Assembly: GCF_037392515.1 (NCBI RefSeq)
Contig: NC_090288.1
Span: 59,133,673 to 59,197,672, forward strand
Length of the DNA stretch: 64,000 nucleotides
Direction of reading: 5' to 3'
From: Haliotis asinina
Taxonomy: Eukaryota; Mollusca; Gastropoda; Lepetellida; Haliotidae
Below are positions 1 through 9,753 of this stretch, in pieces. Each line of letters starts with the position of its first letter. The stretch's first letter is position 1. The notes beneath the pieces are model-generated. The model did not search any database and was not told the origin of the DNA. It saw only the letters and a program-made list of their open reading frames with translations. The position numbers and the translations under genes are program-made.

Positions 1-1
1 A

Positions 2-304
2 GTTCCTGTTAAATTATCAGCTGTTACTGTAACTTCAGTTCAGCCGACAGGAGCACAGAATGATTCAGCCAGTTCACAGTCTAGGAAGGGGAAAAATTCG
101 TTATCTAGATATAAAACTGACTCTTCTCGTAACAACGAAACGGTTAGAGTATCAAAAGGTTCTGATGATCCCATCAAACTTTATAATAAGTTTGGATCAC
201 TTGAAGTAATGGATGTCTCAGAGAGCATCCCTCAGAGAACAACAAGTTTATCGCCGAAACGTAATGGGCGAACAAGATCTCCTGTTAACCCGCCCAAGAG
301 ATGA
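2..304 (+). CDS. LINE ORF1 (Gag-like) C-terminus, partial
   Basis: An open frame enters from the left edge and ends at TGA 302-304, giving about 100 residues. The tail is rich in Ser, Lys, Arg and Asn (SRKGKNSLSRYK; SPKRNGRTRSPVNPPKR), with a short segment LYNKFGSLEVMDV like the Gag-type ORF1 C-termini of mollusc I-group LINEs. No zinc knuckle is visible in this part. The family role is RNA binding and RNP assembly. Its stop overlaps the ORF2 start as ATGA (301-304), so ORF2 is probably translated by termination and reinitiation. Called from context: it is in frame up to the overlap and lies directly upstream of a LINE ORF2. Confidence 0.8.
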   Translation, partial: VPVKLSAVTVTSVQPTGAQNDSASSQSRKGKNSLSRYKTDSSRNNETVRVSKGSDDPIKLYNKFGSLEVMDVSESIPQRTTSLSPKRNGRTRSPVNPPKR

Positions 305-3300
305 ATACTTCTCTACCTTTGATTCAGTGGAATTGCAGAGGATTGAAGAATAACTTAAATGAAATCCAGTTACTCATACAAGATCTTAAACCGTCAGCAT
401 TATGTCTTCAAGAGACATATCTTAAAAATACAGATAACTTTAATCTGAGACAGTACAGTGATTATCACTCTTTTTCTCCTGCAGGAGATAAAGCTACTGG
501 AGGCACTTCTATTTTGGTTCATCAGAGCGTCATCCATAGCCCTGTCGCTCTGAATACACATTTACAAACTGTTGCTGTTCGTCTTACTCTGCACATGGCA
601 CTGACATTGTGCAGCTTGTATATACCTCCCTCTTCAAATATTCAACATTCAGATCTTCAAAATTTATATGATCAGCTTCCGAAACCATGTCTTATCATGG
701 GCGATCTTAACGGGCACAACCCACTTTGGGGTAGTGTCACCACAAATACTAAAGGTAAAATCCTTGAGGAATTCATTTCCGATAATAATTTATGCCTTTT
801 CAATGACGATTCAGCTACTTACCTACATCCAGCTACGGGAACGTATTCTTCCCTGGATATATCATTTGCCGACTCAAATTTATGTAATGAATTCGAATGG
901 GAGGTGCATGATGACCTATGTGGGAGTGATCACTTCCCAACTATTCTTAAAGGCATTATCCCTGGGGATGATCCACCCTTATCCAGACGGAACTTCAAGA
1001 AGGCTGACTGGTCCTTATATGAAACACTTTGTATTGATCATTTAAAACCTGCTGTTTTTGTAAACAGCGAAGATCCTATACAGCTGTTTTCAGATATAAT
1101 CAATAACATTGCTGACCAAACTATCCCCAAGTCCTCTGCAATTCCACATATTCGCAAACCATGGTTTACTAATGACTGTAAACAGGCCAGAAAGAGTAGG
1201 AGGAAAGCGGAAAAGTATTTTCGCCGCCACCCTACTGTACATAATTTAGATAGAGTAAAAATTGTAAATGCCAAGGCTCGACGCACTTTTAAACAGAGTA
1301 AGCGTCTGTCTTGGAGGAACTATGTTTCCAAAATTAATTCCCGTACACCTATGTATAAGGTGTGGAATATGATACAAAGAATTAAGGGCAAAGGTTCCAG
1401 ATCTACTGTTCATCATCTGAAGGATGGTGACCGGTTATTAACTGATAAATCTGATATTGCCAACAAGCTTGGTGAAACTCTCGCCACACATTCTTCTTCG
1501 TCCAATTACGTACCTGAATTTCAACACTACCAGAAACAGCAGGAGAAGAAGAGAATAAATTTTACTTCAGACAATGGCGAAGACTATAATGAATTATTTT
1601 CATTACATGAGCTACACACTGCCCTTGAGCAAGCTCATGATACAGCGTCAGGAGCTGATGGGATTCACTATCAGCTCCTGAAACATTTGCCCAAATCATG
1701 TTTGGAAACAATGCTAAATATTTTTGATTCAATATGGACTTCGGGAAATTTCCCGTCTTCTTGGCGTAATGCTATTGTAGTTCCTATTCCAAAGCCTGGC
1801 CGGGATCATACTGATCCGTCGAATTACAGACCAATTTCTTTAACGAGTTGTGTCTGTAAAACCATGGAGCGTATGGTAAACAATCGATTAACATGGTTTC
1901 TTGAAACTAACAACCTTATCACAAATATTCAGTGTGGTTTCAGGAAGAATCGTAGTACCATTGATCATTTGGTACGTTTAGAATCCTTTGTAAAAAATGC
2001 ATTTATCAATAAGCAACATGCTGTATCGATCTTTTTTGATCTCGAGAAAGCATACGATACCACTTGGAAGCATGGCATTTTAAAGGATTTACATGGTTTC
2101 GGTTTAAGGGGTCGTTTACCTCTTTTTATATCACAGTTTTTACAAGGCAGGCAATTTCAAGTCCGGGTAGGTTCTACCCTGTCTGATCATTACAATCAGG
2201 ATCAGGGTGTTCCGCAAGGCAGCATTTTGTCTGTGACCTTATTTAGTATCAAGATCAACAGTTTATCCAAGGTTTTAAACGATTCAATAGATGGATCACT
2301 TTTCGTGGATGATTTTAATATTTCCTGTCGCGGTAAGAATATGCATACTATTGAACGGCAAATGCAATTATGTTTAAACAAAATAAATAAATGGTGTCTT
2401 GAGAATGGTTTTAAATTTTCTAAGACAAAAACTAATTGTATCCATTTCTGCCGTAAGTATAAACCACATAAGGACCCAGAATTATTCTTAAATGGCACTC
2501 CTATCAAAGTGGTTAAGGAGGCCAAGTTCTTAGGTTTGATTTTCGACTCTCATTTAACTTTTCTTCCGCATATCAAATCCTTGAAAACAAAATGCCTGAA
2601 GGCACTTGATCTATTGAAAGTTGTGTCAAACTCAAAATGGGGAGGGGATCAAGCTACTCTCCTGCACCTATACCATTCACTTGTCCGTTCGAAGCTTGAT
2701 TATGGCTCCATCATTTATGGTGGAGCCTGTAACAGCAATCTAAAACTCCTTGATTCTATCCACCACCAAGGTCTGAGACTTTGTCTTGGATCGTTCCGAA
2801 CTTCTCCTATTGACAGTCTCTATGTCGAAGCCGACGAACCATCTCTTACACAGCGCCGTATCAAATTAGCTTTACAATATATTACAAAACTATACTCTAA
2901 CGAATCCAACCCTGCTTTTAACTGCGTTTTCGATCCTCTTTATGACCATTTATACAACAAAAAGCCTTCTCTTGTTCCGCCTCTTGGGCACAGAATTAAA
3001 CCATTCATTTCTGCTGCCGGCATTGAGCTGAAAAGTATAGCGCCTTCTCGTCTTCTTTCTTCTCCTCCTTGGCAATTAGTGAGGCCACAGGTTGACCTCA
3101 CATTAACAAAGTTAAAAAAATCAGACACAAACGAATTACAATATAAACAAGAGTTTATGCAATTAAAAAATAATTATAGTACATACAAATCCTTATTTAC
3201 AGATGGGTCCAAGGATGGTGGCACAGTTGCTTGTGCCACTGTCATTGGATCCAGAACAATATCTTCTCGATTACCTGATAACAGCTCCATTTTCACTGCA

Positions 3301-3990
3301 GAAGCAAACGCAATATTAACGGCTCTTCAATATATTCAAAGACATCCTAATCATGTACAGTATATAATTTTTTCTGACTCTCTTTCTTGCCTTCAGGCTA
3401 TTAAAAATTTGTCTTGTAAACATCCACTTTTAATTGACATAATTGAATTGTATAATGATCTTGCAACTGGCCAGTGCGACATCGTCTTTTGTTGGTTACC
3501 CAGCCATGTAGGTATTTCTGGGAATGCAATGGCCGATCTTGCTGCTAAGGCTGCACTCAACAAATCTGTGACACCACTTCTTATTCCATACAGTGACTAT
3601 AAAGCTAGCATTAGAACGTACATTCTTGATCTGATGCAAAAGAAGTGGGACACCCAAGTGGGAATAAATAAATTACATGCCATAAAACCTTATATTGGTT
3701 ACACTCACTTGGGTTGTCAGTCCAGATTTGAAGAGGTCATTATGCGACGATGTCGCATTGGCCATACGCGTTACACCCACAGTTATTTACTGAAAGGCGA
3801 TGATCCTCCGTTTTGCATCCCTTGTGATGAGAGAACCACGGTCAAGCATATCCTGCTTGATTGTGTTGAATTCTCCATCATAAGGGATAACTATTTCAAT
3901 GTCAAAACAATGAAGGATCTTTTTAGCACAGTTAGTACTCATTTAATTCTTGGATTTTTAAAAGAAATTGATTTTCTTATTGAATTGTAA
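301..3990 (+). CDS. LINE ORF2: endonuclease, reverse transcriptase, RNase H
   Basis: 1229 residues, no internal stop. The N-terminal apurinic-type endonuclease (about 1-220) shows WNCRG at 10-14, LQET at 36-39, GDLNGHN at 134-140, LDISF at 185-189 and GSDH at 208-211. The reverse transcriptase (about 485-770) shows SNYRPISLTS at 507-516, FFDLEKAYD at 578-586, GVPQGS at 636-641 and FVDD at 668-671, an accepted variant of YADD. RNase H (about 963-1085) has FTDGS with D968, E1001, D1026 and the last acid D1079. A C-terminal knuckle CIPC-x7-H-x4-C (1172-1188) is typical of I-group elements. Together these nick the target, copy the RNA and remove the template strand. ATG 301 is chosen because it overlaps the ORF1 stop. 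Every active-site residue I checked is present, so the protein may be functional. Confidence 0.95.
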   Translation: MNTSLPLIQWNCRGLKNNLNEIQLLIQDLKPSALCLQETYLKNTDNFNLRQYSDYHSFSPAGDKATGGTSILVHQSVIHSPVALNTHLQTVAVRLTLHMALTLCSLYIPPSSNIQHSDLQNLYDQLPKPCLIMGDLNGHNPLWGSVTTNTKGKILEEFISDNNLCLFNDDSATYLHPATGTYSSLDISFADSNLCNEFEWEVHDDLCGSDHFPTILKGIIPGDDPPLSRRNFKKADWSLYETLCIDHLKPAVFVNSEDPIQLFSDIINNIADQTIPKSSAIPHIRKPWFTNDCKQARKSRRKAEKYFRRHPTVHNLDRVKIVNAKARRTFKQSKRLSWRNYVSKINSRTPMYKVWNMIQRIKGKGSRSTVHHLKDGDRLLTDKSDIANKLGETLATHSSSSNYVPEFQHYQKQQEKKRINFTSDNGEDYNELFSLHELHTALEQAHDTASGADGIHYQLLKHLPKSCLETMLNIFDSIWTSGNFPSSWRNAIVVPIPKPGRDHTDPSNYRPISLTSCVCKTMERMVNNRLTWFLETNNLITNIQCGFRKNRSTIDHLVRLESFVKNAFINKQHAVSIFFDLEKAYDTTWKHGILKDLHGFGLRGRLPLFISQFLQGRQFQVRVGSTLSDHYNQDQGVPQGSILSVTLFSIKINSLSKVLNDSIDGSLFVDDFNISCRGKNMHTIERQMQLCLNKINKWCLENGFKFSKTKTNCIHFCRKYKPHKDPELFLNGTPIKVVKEAKFLGLIFDSHLTFLPHIKSLKTKCLKALDLLKVVSNSKWGGDQATLLHLYHSLVRSKLDYGSIIYGGACNSNLKLLDSIHHQGLRLCLGSFRTSPIDSLYVEADEPSLTQRRIKLALQYITKLYSNESNPAFNCVFDPLYDHLYNKKPSLVPPLGHRIKPFISAAGIELKSIAPSRLLSSPPWQLVRPQVDLTLTKLKKSDTNELQYKQEFMQLKNNYSTYKSLFTDGSKDGGTVACATVIGSRTISSRLPDNSSIFTAEANAILTALQYIQRHPNHVQYIIFSDSLSCLQAIKNLSCKHPLLIDIIELYNDLATGQCDIVFCWLPSHVGISGNAMADLAAKAALNKSVTPLLIPYSDYKASIRTYILDLMQKKWDTQVGINKLHAIKPYIGYTHLGCQSRFEEVIMRRCRIGHTRYTHSYLLKGDDPPFCIPCDERTTVKHILLDCVEFSIIRDNYFNVKTMKDLFSTVSTHLILGFLKEIDFLIEL

Positions 3991-4062
3991 TTGATATGTT
4001 CAGTAGATAGTTGTATTTTAATGATTGGTAGTTTAAATTAGTAACTTAGATTGTTAGTGGCT

Positions 4063-4117
4063 GTACCCTCAAAGGGGGTTGAAGTATTGTAAAATTATTG
4101 TCCTCCTGAGAGGGTAC
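4063..4117 (+). other. Possible stem-loop in the LINE 3' UTR
   Basis: GTACCCTC at 4063-4070 pairs exactly with GAGGGTAC at 4110-4117, and inside it a G run (4074-4078) faces CCTCC (4102-4106). This gives an interrupted hairpin about 75 bases after the ORF2 stop. Structured 3' UTRs can help LINE reverse transcriptases choose their template, but no function is shown here. Confidence 0.3.
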
Positions 4118-4490
4118 GTAAGTCCAATACACTCATAGTCAATTTAAATCTACTACAAGTTTTTAATCGTAGAATATTTGTTGTTTTAAGTAATGGCTAA
4201 ATTTCAGGATTATCGCCAATAGCTGAGGGGATGGTGTAAATCCAGCTAGGGTTCATGCAGGTAGCAGAAGTAATGTAAGTCCCCATGGACCTTAGTATGG
4301 TGATCTGCCTTCAGTTGTTGGCGATCTATAGCCCCGGTTTTATGTTGTATTGTCTTCTTTAATTCCAATGTTTTATCTTTCAATGCTAGTTTTATGTTCT
4401 GTGATACTCTAGTGTTTTTACTGTCCTTCGCTGACAGGTTTTACTTTTTCTCTTTTTTCATCCTAACATTACTATAACTTATATTGTTCT

Positions 4491-4555
4491 CGTCACGATA
4501 TGGCTGCAATATTGCCGATGTGACGTTAAATGTTAACTCACTCACTCACTCACTC
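4491..4555 (+). repeat. LINE 3' terminal signal shared with local SINEs
   Basis: The segment CGTCACGATATGGCTGCAAT, then ATTGCCGATGTGACG, then four to five ACTC units, ends the LINE. The SINEs at 43189-43350 and 60132-60186 end in a related sequence (GGAATATTGCTAAAAGC, then ACTCACTC). Such a shared tail is the usual sign that SINE RNA is copied by the LINE reverse transcriptase. Confidence 0.7.
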
Positions 4556-4556
4556 T

Positions 4557-5182
4557 GATAGAGCTTGTTTTACAGCTACTATCCACCCGTCTTTCAGTTG
4601 ACGTAATCATATGGACCTTACTGTTTCACTGATTTATACATGATGCCAAGGGTTCAAACTAAATAATGAATGGTCGCACAATTGTCAGCTGTCATTGTAT
4701 TGTAAACAGGGCAAGCTTGAATATCTAGACATAATGTTTTAGAAAGACTTAAATGGGGGTGTCCTTATAAACACGTCTAAATATAAATCGACCAATCTAA
4801 GTCTTTGACTGATTATGACGAAAAGTCATCCAATACTACACTGAATATAGTTTATGTGGTATTATCTAAGAGCACACCATTATCCAAGAGGTATCAAATG
4901 ACAGGTCGTTTTTCATTTTCTAAGTTTAGACATGTTATACCCGAAAGTCTTGTGATGACTAATATCTCCTTAACCACAATACATATGTGAACATTTTGAT
5001 ATGACTTCACTAATGGTTTCAGCAGAGTAACATAGAATCTTTTCAAACACTGGACAACCAGAATATACTTTAGTTAGGCCAACTACTTTTTTGACCGGCT
5101 CTCGTATTGTGAGCTAAAGATAAAGACACAAATCCAATGTGATGTCAGTTCATGCATTCGTTTTCTTGTTTAGCATCACGGT
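4557..5182. other. No gene recognised
   Basis: AT-rich unique-looking DNA after the LINE. The only frames are short and match no family I know. The LINE target-site duplication cannot be tested because the 5' end is outside the window. Confidence 0.6.
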
Positions 5183-5387
5183 CTGCGATATTCCCGCTGT
5201 ATTGTCTGTAAATAATCGAGTGTGGATCAGACAATTCTGTGACCAAGACAGTATGAACCTATCCATGCATGTGGGATACAATGACAAATGTCAACAGGTC
5301 ACCGAATCTAACAACCCGTTTCCATTGGTTGACTACTTACAATCACTGGATGCTGAAGACAAATTCTAATCCCGATGTTCACAGGTT
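5183..5387 (-). repeat. Diverged abalone-type SINE-like repeat
   Basis: Contains TCTGTAAATAATCGAGTGTG, GATCAGACAATTCTGTGACC and ACAAATGTCAACAGGTCACC in the order of the common repeat, ending near ATGTTCACAGG. The ACTC-tail side is missing. Orientation is inferred from fuller copies, in which the GAGTGAGT edge is the reverse complement of a LINE-like tail. The 76-codon frame crossing it (5139-5369) is a by-product. Confidence 0.65.
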
Positions 5388-6535
5388 TATACCTTTGCAA
5401 AGTAAGTTAACATTACACATGGTGACTAAATTAGATTAAACAGAAGACAAATGTGGTGTTCAAACCACAATCAGCGAATTATCCTACATCCAAGGTACAC
5501 GACTCTAGCTCTTGGCAGATTAAGTGGTTAGTCGAGTCAATGTCCTCATGGCGCCCATAGTGTTAATAAAGGAGTGTTGCGTGCAGTGGTTGGAATGATA
5601 AACCATTGTAGGGCTGAAGGTTATTACTTGATCAACCATCACACGTCTTTCATATTTAGAGACCTTTATCATTTTCAAATTAAGAAGAGAAGACAACGAC
5701 AAATCATAAACATTGTCTGTTTTTTCATCTGCTAAATATTTAACCAAGACAGATATGTTGTGCCTTTGATGTTCAGTAGATTTGATGGCCCCTTTCACGG
5801 GCAATATTGACTTCGTGGACACTTCCGGAGACGTTTGCATGTTAAAACATACATCAACACTAGACCACAAAGTCGGGGAAAATACAGGATCAAAGCTCGT
5901 CTTGTATATCAACATCACCACAAATCCGTGTGTGAATGAAGACACGTTTGCTTGTACAGAACAAAGACACTGTCGACAGTAAATTCAGGCAGTTTGATCG
6001 CCAAGTCTCGACGAACCGCGTGCACGCTGTCCATATCAACTGTGAATGAGGCCTATCCTGTAGCCCAGATTCTTCGTTTCTTGGACGATATAATGCCACA
6101 GATTTGTCTTCATACAGAATCATTAATGGTTTGTGATTACAACACATGGTGATCCTCGTGGTTTCAGAGAACTCACTAACATAGAAGGTGTACATAACAT
6201 GTTTCTTGAGTAGCTCTCAAATTCACGGACAAGTATTCCATTATATATATGTTGTACGGTGAGACTAGTAGAATCCCTGCTAGCGTCGTGCAACAGCTGA
6301 TGGCATTGTGGAAAAAACTGCAGCCTGCTATGCCTCTTTATATACTTTACCAATATGGACTGTGTAACATCTGTTATATTTGAGATTACATAGTGTAATC
6401 AATATAGACTGTAATGAGTACTCTCCCTTGCAAATGTCTGTTACACGAATCCTCATGTTCTATTACTGTCAGAAGTTATCTAAAGATTTATTCAATGTCA
6501 ACGTCGATAACCCGAACTTTGTATTGACTACATTG
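5388..6535. other. No gene recognised; three overlapping minus frames
   Basis: Minus-strand frames at 5520-5945 (141 codons), 5890-6195 (101) and 6123-6353 (76) overlap in different frames. They could be remains of one decayed coding region, but I recognise no domain and there is no clear splice pattern. Confidence 0.4.
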
Positions 6536-6745
6536 GTGAGTGAGTTTAGTTATATGCCGCATTCGGAAATAGTCCAGCTATATGGTGGCGGTTTCTAAAT
6601 AATTGAGTCCAGTCCAGTGATGCACAGGATGGACATCTTTGTACGCAGTTTGGATACGATGACTGTGTCAATCAAGTCAGAGGACCTGACCACCCGATCC
6701 CTTTAGTCGCCTCCTACGACAAGCATGAAGTTACTGAAGATTAGT
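6536..6745 (-). repeat. Abalone-type SINE-like repeat copy
   Basis: Starts GGTGAGTGAGTTTAG and contains CCAGCTATATGGTGGCGGTT, CCAGTCCAGTGATG, TGACCACCCGATCCCTTTAG and TCGCCTCCTACGACAAGCAT, the landmarks of this family in order. The GAGTGAGT edge is the reversed ACTC tail, so the element lies on the minus strand. Confidence 0.75.
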
Positions 6746-7065
6746 AGTGGTATCGAATGTATTTATATCGCTGATCAGCAATATGATTTTGCAATTTGGG
6801 GGCTGTAAAGACAAATCCCTTGCTTTGAATCAAGTGAATATCATTGATATTACCCCTCCCCATAATCATTAGTCAGTATATCAATGATAATCAATCTCTA
6901 AATGTGTTCTGTCAAGAATTTGACGATGTCATTACATGTGTACTTCTCTACACAGCTGAACCTTTAACTAGTCACCGGGAATACAAGCAGTGGAATCAGA
7001 CAAACTGCACTCAGAGCGCTGGGCTTCTTTCCACAAAGCAATCGCACGCTGTGACTATCGTATAT
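6746..7065. other. No gene recognised; left edge of the 48-bp satellite
   Basis: Unassigned DNA. The last 20 bases before 7066 (CGCTGTGACTATCGTATAT) look like a decayed monomer. Confidence 0.5.
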
Positions 7066-9753
7066 CCTATACTTTAACATAGACTTGCGGCCGTCCTGGC
7101 GCTAAGATCGTCTCCTATACTTTAACATAGACTTACGGCCGTCCTAGCGCTAAGATCGTCTCCTATACTTTAACATAGACTTGCGGCCGTCCTAGCGTTA
7201 AGATAGTCTCCTATACTTTAACATAGACTTGCGGCCGTCCTAGCGCTAAGATAGTCTCCTATACTTTAACATAGACTTGCGGCCGTCCTAGCGCTAAGAT
7301 AGTCTCCTATACTTTAACATAGACTTGTGGCCGTCCTAACTTTAAGATAGTCTCCTATACTTTAACATAGACTTGCGGCCGTCCTGGCGCTAAGATCGTC
7401 TCCTATACTTTAACATAGACTTGCGGCCGTCCTGGCGCTAAGATCGTCTCCTATACTTTAACATAGACTTGCGGCCGTCCTAGCGCTAAGATAGTCTCCT
7501 ATACTTTAACATAGACTTGCGGCCGTCCTAGCGCTAAGATAGTCTCCTATACTTTAACATAGACTTGTGGCCGTCCTAACTTTAAGATAGTCTCCTATAC
7601 TTTAACATAGACTTGCGGCCGTCCTAGCGCTAAGATAGTCTCCTATACTTTAACATAGAATTGCGGCCGTCCTACCGCTAAGATAGTCTCCTATACTTTA
7701 ACATAGACTTGCGGCCGTCCTAGCGTTAAGATAGTCTCCTATACTTTAACATAGACTTGCGGCCGTCCTAGCGCTAAGATAGTCTCCTATACTTTAACAT
7801 AGACTTGTGGCCGTCCTAACTTTAAGATAGTCTCCTATACTTTAACATAGACTTGTGGCCGTCCTAACTTTAAGATAGTCTCCTATACTTTAACATAGAC
7901 TTGCGGCCGTCCTAGCGCTAAGATAGTCTCCTATACTTTAACATAGACTTGTGGCCGTCCTAACTTTAAGATAGTCTCCTATACTTTAACATAGACTTGC
8001 GGCCGTCCTGGCGCTAAGATCGTCTCCTATACTTTAACATAGACTTGCGGCCGTCCTGGCGCTAAGATCGTCTCCTATACTTTAACATAGACTTGCGGCC
8101 GTCCTAGCGCTAAGATAGTCTCCTATACTTTAACATAGACTTGCGGCCGTCCTAGCGCTAAGATAGTCTCCTATACTTTAACATAGACTTGTGGCCGTCC
8201 TAACTTTAAGATAGTCTCCTATACTTTAACATAGACTTGCGGCCGTCCTAGCGCTAAGATAGTCTCCTATACTTTAACATAGAATTGCGGCCGTCCTAGC
8301 GCTAAGATAGTCTCCTATACTTTAACATAGACTTGCGGCCGTCCTAGCGTTAAGATAGTCTCCTATACTTTAACATAGACTTGCGGCCGTCCTAGCGCTA
8401 AGATAGTCTCCTATACTTTAACATAGAATTGCGGCCGTCCTGGCGCTAAGATAGTCTCCTATACTTTAACATAGACTTGCGGCCGTCCTGGCGCTAAGAT
8501 CGTCTCCTATACTTTAACATAGACTTGCGGCCGTCCTAGCGCTAAGATAGTCTCCTATACTTTAACATAGACTTGCGGCCGTCCTAGCGCTAAGATAGTC
8601 TCCTATACTTTAACATAGACTTGTGGCCGTCCTAACTTTAAGATAGTCTCCTATACTTTAACATAGACTTGCGGCCGTCCTAGCGCTAAGATAGTCTCCT
8701 ATACTTTAACATAGAATTGCGGCCGTCCTACCGCTAAGATAGTCTCCTATACTTTAACATAGACTTGCGGCCGTCCTAGCGTTAAGATAGTCTCCTATAC
8801 TTTAACATAGACTTGCGGCCGTCCTAGCGCTAAGATAGTCTCCTATACTTTAACATAGACTTGTGGCCGTCCTAACTTTAAGATAGTCTCCTATACTTTA
8901 ACATAGACTTGTGGCCGTCCTAACTTTAAGATAGTCTCCTATACTTTAACATAGACTTGCGGCCGTCCTAGCGCTAAGATAGTCTCCTATACTTTAACAT
9001 AGACTTGTGGCCGTCCTAACTTTAAGATAGTCTCCTATACTTTAACATAGACTTGCGGCCGTCCTGGCGCTAAGATCGTCTCCTATACTTTAACATAGAC
9101 TTGCGGCCGTCCTGGCGCTAAGATCGTCTCCTATACTTTAACATAGACTTGCGGCCGTCCTAGCGCTAAGATAGTCTCCTATACTTTAACATAGACTTGC
9201 GGCCGTCCTAGCGCTAAGATAGTCTCCTATACTTTAACATAGACTTGTGGCCGTCCTAACTTTAAGATAGTCTCCTATACTTTAACATAGACTTGCGGCC
9301 GTCCTAGCGCTAAGATAGTCTCCTATACTTTAACATAGAATTGCGGCCGTCCTACCGCTAAGATAGTCTCCTATACTTTAACATAGACTTGCGGCCGTCC
9401 TAGCGTTAAGATAGTCTCCTATACTTTAACATAGACTTGCGGCCGTCCTAGCGCTAAGATAGTCTCCTATACTTTAACATAGACTTGTGGCCGTCCTAAC
9501 TTTAAGATAGTCTCCTATACTTTAACATAGACTTGTGGCCGTCCTAACTTTAAGATAGTCTCCTATACTTTAACATAGACTTGCGGCCGTCCTAACTTTA
9601 AGATAGTCTCCTATACTTTAACATAGACTTGCGGCCGTCCTAGCGCTAAGATAGTCTCCTATACTTTAACATAGACTTGCGGCCGTCCTAGCGCTAAGAT
9701 AGTCTCCTATACTTTAACATAGACTTGCGGCCGTCCTAGCGCTAAGATCGTCT
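7066..9753. repeat. 48-bp satellite, subfamily A, 56 monomers with higher-order structure
   Basis: Exactly 56 monomers of 48 bp. Each has CCTATACTTTAACATAGACT followed by TGCGGCCGTCCTAGCGCTAA and GATAGTCT. The variable part after GTCCT falls into classes: G (GGCGC with GATCG), R (AGCGC with GATAG), T (AACTTT), P (ACCGC) and V (AGCGTT). From 7381 the order is G G R R T R P V R T T R T, a 13-monomer, 624-bp higher-order unit. A nine-monomer partial copy starts at 8005, a full copy at 8437 (first monomer variant) and a third at 9061. TAA and TAG in each monomer close the frame that is open in subfamily B. Confidence 0.97.

Larger units (their letters stand above)
1..4556 (+). mobile_element. I-group (Nimb-like) LINE, 5' end outside the window
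   Basis: A non-LTR retrotransposon seen from the end of ORF1 to its 3' tail. Order: ORF1 C-terminus, ORF2 overlapping it by four bases, a 3' UTR of about 566 bp, and a terminal run of ACTC repeats near 4537-4555. ORF2 has endonuclease, reverse transcriptase and RNase H, which places it in the I group (I, Nimb, R1 and LOA type) rather than RTE, CR1 or L2. Assignment to Nimb is from memory of mollusc elements and is less sure. ORF2 has no internal stop and all expected catalytic residues, so the copy is young. The start of ORF1 and the 5' UTR lie left of the window, so completeness cannot be judged. Confidence 0.92.

Noticed and set aside
5139-5369. Small secreted peptide with a hydrophobic N-terminus
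   Set aside because: Most of the frame lies in a SINE-like repeat whose other copies are closed in this frame.
5520-6353. Decayed host gene on the minus strand
   Set aside because: Three overlapping frames, but no recognisable family or consistent reading; kept only as unassigned.
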